Shown one piece after another: positions 1-4,846 of a stretch of 6,453 bases of DNA. Made by a program: the position numbers and the translations under genes. Numbering within the stretch: position 1 is the first letter of the stretch; each line of letters opens with the position of its first letter. The DNA comes from JBBPYA01 sp038200385 (GTDB taxonomy: Bacteria > Actinomycetota > Actinomycetes > Mycobacteriales > Geodermatophilaceae): contig JBBPYA010000103.1 of NCBI GenBank assembly GCA_038200385.1, forward strand, positions 1 to 6,453. Reading direction: 5' to 3'. The notes beneath the pieces were generated by a model, which was not told the DNA's origin, ran no database searches, and saw only the letters and a program-made list of their open reading frames with translations.

Positions 1-543
1 ACGGGCACCCGGCCGCCCGGGGCCGTTGCGACCCCGAGCGCTGACGTCCTCGTGGCCGGCCGCACCCTGGGCGCCGGTCACCGGCTCGCCGCCACTGATG
101 TCACGACGTCCTCCTGGCCGCTGGCGTTGGTCCCGGTGGCTGCCCTCGGCCCCGCCGACGACGTCGTCGGGCGGATCGTCACCGGCGCGGTCGCTGCCGG
201 CGAGCCGATCACCGCACTCCGACTGCTCGGGGACGGGTTGGTGCAGGCCCTCGCGCCGGGGACGACCGCCGTTCCGATCCGGCTCGCCGATGCCGACGTC
301 GGTGCGCTGCTCCGGCCGGGCGATCACATCGACCTGTACGCGGTGCCCGCTGGTGCGGCGCGCGAGCCGGCCCCGGTCCGGCTGCTTGCCTCCCGGGCAG
401 TGGTCATGGCGGTCCCGGAGCAGCCCGACGGGGTCGTCCCCGAAGGCAGCATCGTCGTGGTCGCGGTACCGGACTCCGCCACGTCCGGACTCGTCCAGGC
501 CGCCTACACCGGATCTATCGCCGCTACGATGGCGCCGCCGTGA
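1..543 (+). CDS. SAF-domain protein, CpaB/RcpC-like (Flp pilus assembly type), 5'-truncated by window edge
   Basis: The frame is open from the first base of the window to a TGA at 541-543, giving about 180 C-terminal residues. An in-frame GTG at 52 lies inside a conserved segment (VLVAGRTLGAGHRLAATDV) and is unlikely to be the start. That segment is the usual opening of a SAF domain, the fold shared by antifreeze-like proteins and pilus chaperones, and it runs over about the first 75 visible residues. A second conserved block follows (VPIRLADADVGALLRPGDHIDLYAV), which matches the RcpC/CpaB domain C-terminal to SAF. Family knowledge: CpaB/RcpC proteins are anchored by an N-terminal membrane segment, act outside the membrane, and assist assembly of Flp/Tad pili. 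The anchor would lie upstream of the window. No other pilus gene is visible, and in actinobacteria such SAF proteins often stand alone, so the pilus role is inferred. mscL follows 38 bases downstream on the same strand, so co-transcription is plausible. Confidence 0.8.
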   Translation, partial: TGTRPPGAVATPSADVLVAGRTLGAGHRLAATDVTTSSWPLALVPVAALGPADDVVGRIVTGAVAAGEPITALRLLGDGLVQALAPGTTAVPIRLADADVGALLRPGDHIDLYAVPAGAAREPAPVRLLASRAVVMAVPEQPDGVVPEGSIVVVAVPDSATSGLVQAAYTGSIAATMAPP

Positions 544-581
544 CGGGCAGACCGGCCCGTTCAGTCAACCGTGGGGGCACA

Positions 582-992
582 ATGCTGAAGGGCTTCAAGG
601 ACTTCCTGCTGCGCGGGAACGTCGTCGACCTCGCCGTCGCTGTCGTGATCGGTGTGGCGTTCGCGGCACTAGTCACGAGCTTCACCGAGTCGTTCATCAA
701 TCCCCTGATCGGTCTCATCGGGGGCGGCGGCGTCGACGGCGGAATCGTGACGGTGAACGGCCAGCCGTTCACGTGGGGCGCGTTCATCAACGCCGTGATC
801 ACGTTCGTGCTGACCGCGGCGGTCGTCTACTTCGTGATCGTGGTCCCGATGAAGACGATCCAGGAGCGTCGGCAGCGGGGTGAGGAGCCGGGTCAGGCAG
901 CTCCGACCGACATCGAACTGCTCGCCGAGATCCGGGACCTGTTGGCCGCCCAGCACGGTGCCGCACCGCAAGCGGACACCAAGACGATCTAG
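582..992 (+). CDS. mscL: Large-conductance mechanosensitive channel MscL
   Basis: The 136-residue product is a normal length for MscL, a homopentameric inner-membrane channel that opens under membrane tension and releases solutes during hypo-osmotic shock. It opens with the family signature MLKGFKDFLLRGNVVDLAV, which forms the amphipathic N-terminal helix and the start of TM1 (about residues 13-45). V21 falls at the position of the hydrophobic gate valine known in the Mycobacterium tuberculosis channel. A short Gly-rich periplasmic loop (47-65) comes before TM2 (about 67-90), and a charged linker leads to a C-terminal amphipathic helix (TDIELLAEIRDLLAAQ, 109-124), the cytoplasmic bundle. The ATG at 582 is chosen because it begins exactly at the conserved N-terminus and has a G-run (573-577) just upstream. 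An in-frame GTG at 540, overlapping the previous stop, would add 14 unconserved residues. The gene lies 38 bases after the SAF-domain gene and ends before a strong hairpin. Confidence 0.97.
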   Translation: MLKGFKDFLLRGNVVDLAVAVVIGVAFAALVTSFTESFINPLIGLIGGGGVDGGIVTVNGQPFTWGAFINAVITFVLTAAVVYFVIVVPMKTIQERRQRGEEPGQAAPTDIELLAEIRDLLAAQHGAAPQADTKTI

Positions 993-1035
993 CTGCCGCG
1001 GCCCCGACCACGGACGCGGCACGCCGCGCGGGTCC

Positions 1036-1062
1036 CTGACTCCCACCGCCTGTGGGCGTCAG
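1036..1062. terminator. Hairpin terminator shared by convergent mscL and the small hypothetical gene
   Basis: CTGAC (1036-1040), T, CCCAC (1042-1046), a five-base loop (1047-1051), GTGGG (1052-1056), C, GTCAG (1058-1062). This is an 11-position stem with ten Watson-Crick pairs and one central T/C mismatch. It lies 43 bases after the mscL stop and 33 bases beyond the stop of the minus-strand gene at 1096-1284, so it could end transcription from both sides. On the + strand it is followed by a short pyrimidine stretch (TTCCTT, 1063-1068) rather than a true U-tract, which is common for hairpin terminators in high-GC actinobacteria. The structure is seen directly; its terminator role is inferred from position. 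Confidence 0.72.
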
Positions 1063-1095
1063 TTCCTTCGGCTGCCAGTCGGGGTCAGCAGGGAG

Positions 1096-1284
1096 TCAGC
1101 CCTCGTGGTGTGGCGGGCGTTCCCGGAGGAAGCGCTCGTCGTCGTCGACCTCCTCCGCGCGGTCACCCCAGCCCGGTTCCGATTCGTCCTTGGTGAGGGC
1201 GGGTAGCACCGGCTGATCGTCGGGCCGGGGGCGCCTCGGGGGCTGCGTCGGCGTGGCCGCGGGTGCCGTCGGGTGCTCTGCCAT
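1096..1284 (-). CDS. Small acidic conserved hypothetical protein (62 aa)
   Basis: The product has 62 residues. The first 20 or so are rich in Pro, Ala, Thr and Arg and look disordered. The second half carries a distinctive block: DDQPVLPALTKDE, then PGWGDR, an acidic run EEVDDDERFLRERPPHH, and a two-residue tail. I recognise this pattern (a 'PVLP' turn, 'GWGDR/GWGER', an acidic 'DDDER' stretch, a terminal 'RERPPH') from short actinobacterial proteins annotated as hypothetical; no function is known to me. There is no signal peptide, membrane segment or cysteine, so a soluble, largely unstructured cytoplasmic protein is likely. The ATG at 1282-1284 has a weak GGCGG upstream and is the only in-frame ATG near the conserved part. 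It is divergent from the NAPE-PLD-like gene, with 41 bases between the starts, and convergent with mscL across the hairpin at 1036-1062. The competing + strand and other-frame readings of this region show no recognisable protein. Confidence 0.75.
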   Translation of the reverse strand: MAEHPTAPAATPTQPPRRPRPDDQPVLPALTKDESEPGWGDRAEEVDDDERFLRERPPHHEG

Positions 1285-1315
1285 ACCGCCATCATCCCGG
1301 CCGGCCCGCGGTGAT

Positions 1316-1328
1316 AGGACGGGGTGTG
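1316..1328 (+). promoter_or_regulatory. Ribosome binding site deciding the GTG start of the NAPE-PLD-like gene
   Basis: AGGA at 1316-1319 is followed by six bases and then GTG at 1326-1328. It favours this start over the in-frame ATG at 1263, which would overlap the divergent gene by 22 bases and add 21 residues unlike the family. Confidence 0.6.
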
Positions 1329-2261
1329 CCCCGACACTGGCCCAGGAACATCTCTGACCGGATCACCGAGCCACTGCCGGGACCGGTGGACTTCCTCCGG
1401 CTGGCCCGCGAGGGCGGGTTCCGGGGAGACGCGCGGCCTGACCGGGAACTGCCCGATGTCCCGGTGGTCGAGCAGCCCCTCCCACGGTTGGCCGACGGCC
1501 AGAGCTCACTGACCTGGATCGGGCACGCCAGCTACCTCGTCCGCACCGGCGGTGCCACGATCCTGATCGACCCGCTGTGGTCGGACCAGATCCCCGGCCG
1601 GATCCGTCGGCTGACCCCGCCAGGGATCCGGTGGGAGGACCTGCCGCCCGTCGACGCGGTCCTGATCAGCCACAACCACTACGACCACCTCGACACCCCG
1701 ACGGTCCGACGGCTGCCCCGGTCCACCCCCATCCTGTGCCCGGCGGCGCTGGGCCCGTGGTTCGCCCGGCGGCAGTTCACCCGGGTCACCGAGCTGGACT
1801 GGTGGGAGCACACGAGCATCGCAGGCGCCCGATTCGAGTTCGTCCCGGCGAACCACTGGACCCGCCGCGGCGTGTTCGACCTGAACCGCACGCTCTGGGG
1901 CGGCTGGATCATGCAGGCCGGCAACGGCCCGGTGATCTACCACGCCGGCGACTCGGCGTACGGGTCGCGCTTCGCCGAGATCGGGGCGCGGCACGCACCG
2001 ATCGACGTGGTGATGATGCCGATCGGCGCCTACGCGCCCCGCTGGTTCATGTCCAGTGCGCACCAGGATCCGGCCGCGGCGGTGCAGGCCACCCTCGACG
2101 TCGGAGCCCGAAGGATGGCCTGGATGCACTGGGGCACGTTCGTGCTGAGCCAGGAGCCGATGGCCGAACCGGCCCGGCTCACCCGTCAGGCCTGGCGGGC
2201 CGCCGGCCTGGCGGAGCCGGACCTGTGGGACCTGGCGATCGGCGAGACCCGGATCCTCTGA
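1326..2261 (+). CDS. Metallo-beta-lactamase-fold hydrolase, NAPE-PLD-like (COG2220 type)
   Basis: A 311-residue zinc-dependent hydrolase of the metallo-beta-lactamase fold. Visible motifs in order: the opening strand LTWIGHASYLVRTGGATILI followed by DP (62-83); the metal-binding SHNHYDHLD (H116, H118, D120, H121); ANHW (H177); HAGDSAYG (D209, expected to bridge the two metals); SAHQDP (H246); and MHWGTF (H268). This set and the text around it match N-acylphosphatidylethanolamine phospholipase D and its bacterial relatives more closely than UlaG or RNase Z types, so a phosphodiester or lipid headgroup substrate is plausible, but the substrate cannot be read from sequence. No signal peptide or membrane segment is seen; the enzyme is probably cytoplasmic or membrane-peripheral. 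The GTG at 1326 is chosen because AGGA (1316-1319) lies six bases before it and because an ATG at 1263 would overlap the divergent small gene. GTG at 1311 is an alternative. Confidence 0.88.
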   Translation: MPRHWPRNISDRITEPLPGPVDFLRLAREGGFRGDARPDRELPDVPVVEQPLPRLADGQSSLTWIGHASYLVRTGGATILIDPLWSDQIPGRIRRLTPPGIRWEDLPPVDAVLISHNHYDHLDTPTVRRLPRSTPILCPAALGPWFARRQFTRVTELDWWEHTSIAGARFEFVPANHWTRRGVFDLNRTLWGGWIMQAGNGPVIYHAGDSAYGSRFAEIGARHAPIDVVMMPIGAYAPRWFMSSAHQDPAAAVQATLDVGARRMAWMHWGTFVLSQEPMAEPARLTRQAWRAAGLAEPDLWDLAIGETRIL

Positions 2262-2324
2262 ACCCGAGGACGGGACGACTGCCCGACCCGGCACGGCCGC
2301 CTGTTTCGCCGCAGCCATCTCAAC

Positions 2325-3170
2325 TCAGGGGTGCGCCCGGTCGTACGCCGTCACGATCTCCTGGCGCAGCCGTCCACGATCGGACACCGATAGTCCCTCG
2401 GCCGGGGCCCGGGTCTCGCAGAAGACGATCGGAACGTTCGGCCAGCGCTACCTGCACCTCGGCCAACCCGTCGGCGACGACCGCGGGCCGCACCCGTTCC
2501 AGGCCGAATACCCGCGAGTAGCGGTCCTCCACGACGACGGCCGCTCGCGGCAAGGTGGCCACTCGGCGAGCGCGTAGCCGAGCCGGCCCGAGAGCAGGCT
2601 GCTGACCAGGTCCGGCAGGCTCTTGCGCTCGACGCTGGCAGCCACGGCCCCGTCCAGCTCGATCGCATAGTCGCCCGCGGCCAGCCGACGTACGACGGTG
2701 TCCGCCTGCTGTCGGCCGAACTTGTACGCGTAGCGCTCGCCGGAGTCCACCAGGATGGTCGGCCGGGCCAGTCCCTGCGCCCGGGCGTTGGGGACCGCGA
2801 CCCGCGGGCGGGCCTGCCTGGTGGTCCGCGCGGACTGCCAGAACACCGCCTCGCGGCCGCCCTTGAGCACGGTGAACACCAGCTGGAAGCGGCTCTCCCG
2901 GGCCCGGTCGAGCACCAGGTCGATCGCCGGACCCCGGCGTACGCACGAGCGGGTCGGCACCCGCTCGATGATCTCGGCGTCGCCGGGCCAGCCCTCGGCG
3001 CGGTGGCAGTAGACCTCGCTGGTCCGAGGCCACGTCTCACGCGCCCTGAGTACCACCCCGCGCGGCCCCAGCGGGATCCGCAACAGGTAGGGCAGGGACG
3101 AGTCGCCGTCGGGGTTGCGGGCGATCACGAAGTCGTCGAGGCCGCCATGGGCGTCCGGCACGGGCCCCAT
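2325..3170 (-). pseudogene. ERCC4-domain (XPF-type) nuclease, disrupted by two compensating frameshifts
   Basis: Read through both shifts, this is a protein of about 281 residues from ATG at 3170-3168 to TGA at 2327-2325. It matches actinobacterial ERCC4-domain proteins: an N-terminal domain (FVIARNPDGDSSLPYLLRIP, VYCHRAEG, RSCVRRGPAIDLVLDRARE, FWQSARTTRQARP) and then an XPF-type nuclease domain from about residue 138. Catalytic motifs are present: ILVDSGERY (D142), AGDYAIELDG (D167) and VERKSLPDLV (E181, R182, K183, D187), the GD...ERKxxxD signature of nucleases that cut branched or flapped DNA. The frame breaks after LAE (residues 201-203, 2564-2562), where one base appears missing. The next 37 codons read in another frame (ATLPRAAVVVEDRYSRVF, then VRPAVVADGLAEVQV). 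An extra G near 2448 then restores the first frame (WPNVPIVFCETR to TAYDRAHP, stop). As written, the first frame stops at TAG 2450-2448, giving 240 residues with a scrambled tail. Conservation on both sides implies a very recent event or sequence error. It is divergent from hutH. Confidence 0.82.
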
Positions 3171-3171
3171 T

Positions 3172-3208
3172 CTGCCGCTCCGACGGAGCTCCGGCAGCTA
3201 CCGGCAGC
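3172..3208. repeat. Imperfect palindrome plus direct repeat in the divergent ERCC4-hutH intergenic region
   Basis: CTGCC (3172-3176) and GCTCC (3177-3181), a three-base loop, GGAGC (3185-3189), three unpaired bases, then GGCAG (3193-3197) form a nested inverted repeat of 5+5 pairs. Overlapping its right arm is a perfect direct repeat, CCGGCAGC at 3191-3198 and 3201-3208, with a period of 10 bases, about one helical turn. The elements lie 1 to 40 bases upstream of the ERCC4 start and about 90 to 125 bases upstream of hutH, where an operator could sit. The repeats are seen directly; a regulatory role is inference, and chance is possible in such GC-rich DNA. I see no convincing -10/-35 pair in 3171-3297. 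Confidence 0.35.
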
Positions 3209-3297
3209 ACCGGGGCTCCGGGAACGTTTCGCCGTCCCCACCGGGCGAGGCAGCGGGGCCGGGACGACCGGCCGCCCTGCAGTGGTTCGATGTCGAC

Positions 3298-4836
3298 ATG
3301 CCCACCGTCGTCGTTGGTCTGGCCGCGCTGTCGGCGGCCGACGTCGTGGCGGTGGCCCGGGACGGTGCACCGGTCCGGCTCAGCGACGGTGCGGTGGCCG
3401 CGATGACGGCCAGCCGGGCACACATCGAGGCGTTGGCCGACGACCCGCGACCGGCGTACGGCATCTCGACCGGGTTCGGAGCGCTGGCTACCCGGCACAT
3501 CCCGGCCCCGATGCGGGCCCAGCTGCAACGCTCGCTGATCCGCTCGCACGCCGCCAGCTCCGGCCCGCCGATCGAGCGGGAGGTGGTCCGTGCCCTCATG
3601 GTGCTGCGGTTGCGCACCCTGGCCACCGGCCGCACCGGCGTACAGCCGGCCACCGCCGCCACCCTCGCCGCCCTGCTCAACGCCGCGATCACCCCGGTGA
3701 TCGGCGAGTTCGGTTCGCTGGGCTGCTCCGGCGACCTCGCGCCGCTGTCCCACGTGGCGCTGGCGCTGATGGGGGAGGGCGAGGTAGGCGACGCCCGGGA
3801 TCGACTCCGGCCGGCCGCCGATGCGCTGGCCGAGGCCGGCATCGCGCCGATCGAGCTGGCAGCCAAGGAAGGCCTGGCCCTCATCAACGGCACGGACGGC
3901 ATGCTCGGGATGCTGGTGCTGGCCTGCCACGACCTCGACGCCATGCTCCGCGCCGCCGACCTGGCCGCGGCCATGAGCGTCGAGGCGCTGCTCGGCACCG
4001 ATCGGGTCTTCGCCGCGGATCTGCAGGCGCTCCGCCCACAACCGGGGCAGCAGGAGGCCGCCGCCAACATGCGGGCCCTGCTGGCTGACTCGCCGATCAT
4101 GGCCAGCCACCGCGGCCCGGACTGCCCCCTCGTCCAGGACGCCTACTCGTTGCGCTGCGCCCCCCAGGTCGCCGGGGCGGCCCGCGACACCCTCCGGCAC
4201 GCCCGCGCGATAGCGGCGTACGAGCTAGACAGCATCATCGACAACCCGGTCGTGCTGGCCGACGGCCGGGTCGAGTCCAACGGCAACTTCCACGGCGCTC
4301 CGGTCGGCTACGTGCTGGACTTCCTCGCGATCGCCGCCGCCGACGTGGCCGGCATGTCCGAACGGCGCACCGACCGGATGCTCGACGTGCACCGCTCGAA
4401 CGGGCTGCCGCCGTTCCTGGCCGCCGATCCCGGCGTCGACTCCGGCCACATGATCGCGCAGTACACGCAGGCCGCTATCGTCAGCGAACTCAAGCGGCTG
4501 GCCGTCCCCGCCTCGGTCGACTCGATTCCCACCAGCGCCATGCAGGAGGACCACGTCTCGATGGGCTGGTCGGCGGCGCGCAAGCTGCGGCGGGCCGTCG
4601 ACGGGCTGCGCCGGGTCCTCGCCGTGGAGATCCTCACCGCAGCCCGGGCACTGGACCTGCGGGCGCCCCTGAGTCCGGGTCCGGCCACCGCCGCCGCGGT
4701 GGCCTCCCTACGCACCGTCGTACCCACCGTCGGGCCAGATCGCTGGCTCGCCCCCGAGATCGAAGCCACGGTGCAAGCCCTGCAGGACGGGTCGCTGCTG
4801 GCCGCCGCCGAGTCCGTCACCGGACCGCTGGCCTGA
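3298..4836 (+). CDS. hutH: Histidine ammonia-lyase
   Basis: A 512-residue enzyme, a normal length for HutH. It removes ammonia from L-histidine to give trans-urocanate, the first step of histidine degradation, as a cytoplasmic homotetramer. The electrophilic cofactor MIO forms from an internal tripeptide; here it lies in GSLGCSGDLAPLSH as C143-S144-G145, with Cys in place of the textbook Ala. Other catalytic positions of the family are present: Y54 (PAYGISTGFG), H84 (IRSHAASSG, favouring histidine over phenylalanine or tyrosine), N198 (INGTDGM), Q280 to R286 (QDAYSLR), N330-F331-H332-G333, and E417 in MQEDHVSMG. The ATG at 3298 gives the expected short N-terminus; the frame stays open upstream to 3115, but that stretch overlaps the divergent ERCC4 gene and does not look like HutH. 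The Shine-Dalgarno signal before 3298 is weak. hutU follows after 10 bases, so the two form an operon. Phenylalanine or tyrosine lyase is an unlikely alternative given the pairing with hutU. Confidence 0.97.
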   Translation: MPTVVVGLAALSAADVVAVARDGAPVRLSDGAVAAMTASRAHIEALADDPRPAYGISTGFGALATRHIPAPMRAQLQRSLIRSHAASSGPPIEREVVRALMVLRLRTLATGRTGVQPATAATLAALLNAAITPVIGEFGSLGCSGDLAPLSHVALALMGEGEVGDARDRLRPAADALAEAGIAPIELAAKEGLALINGTDGMLGMLVLACHDLDAMLRAADLAAAMSVEALLGTDRVFAADLQALRPQPGQQEAAANMRALLADSPIMASHRGPDCPLVQDAYSLRCAPQVAGAARDTLRHARAIAAYELDSIIDNPVVLADGRVESNGNFHGAPVGYVLDFLAIAAADVAGMSERRTDRMLDVHRSNGLPPFLAADPGVDSGHMIAQYTQAAIVSELKRLAVPASVDSIPTSAMQEDHVSMGWSAARKLRRAVDGLRRVLAVEILTAARALDLRAPLSPGPATAAAVASLRTVVPTVGPDRWLAPEIEATVQALQDGSLLAAAESVTGPLA

Positions 4837-4841
4837 GGAGG
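4836..4841 (+). promoter_or_regulatory. Shine-Dalgarno sequence of hutU overlapping the hutH stop
   Basis: AGGAGG at 4836-4841 begins on the last base of the hutH TGA and lies five bases before the hutU ATG at 4847. It selects 4847 over the out-of-frame ATG at 4842 and suggests translational coupling of hutU to hutH. Confidence 0.85.
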
Positions 4842-4846
4842 ATGCC

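Noticed and set aside
540..581. GTG at 540 as the mscL start, overlapping the upstream stop
   Set aside because: It would add 14 residues before the highly conserved MLKGFKDFLLRGN start. The ATG at 582 with a G-rich run upstream fits the family.
880..1206. Plus-strand open frame of 108 codons across the mscL end and the hairpin
   Set aside because: It overlaps the conserved mscL C-terminus out of frame, crosses the terminator hairpin, is antisense to the better supported small gene, and has no recognisable motif.
2262..2324. Terminator between the convergent hydrolase and ERCC4 genes
   Set aside because: The only inverted repeat I found is a four-base CGGG/CCCG stem (2271-2274, 2282-2285), too short to call in this composition.
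2448..2562. Programmed ribosomal frameshifting in the ERCC4 gene
   Set aside because: There is no slippery heptamer or poly-A/T slip site at either break, and two opposite shifts in one short segment would be needed. Mutation or sequence error is simpler.
2320..3040. Overlapping minus-strand frames at 2320-3033 and 2351-3040 as separate genes
   Set aside because: Only short parts of them make sense: 2449-2561 in the first is the displaced middle of the ERCC4 protein. The remainder is Arg/Gly/Pro-rich out-of-frame translation, so they belong to one broken gene.
3115..3297. An extended hutH start at 3115
   Set aside because: The extra 61 residues do not resemble HutH and overlap the divergent ERCC4 gene. 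The ATG at 3298 gives the normal family length.
3037..4200. Long minus-strand open frame (387 codons) opposite hutH, and others opposite hutU (such as 4817-5746)
   Set aside because: The + strand carries unmistakable hutH and hutU across these bases. The antisense frames show no recognisable motif and are the usual shadows of GC-biased third positions.
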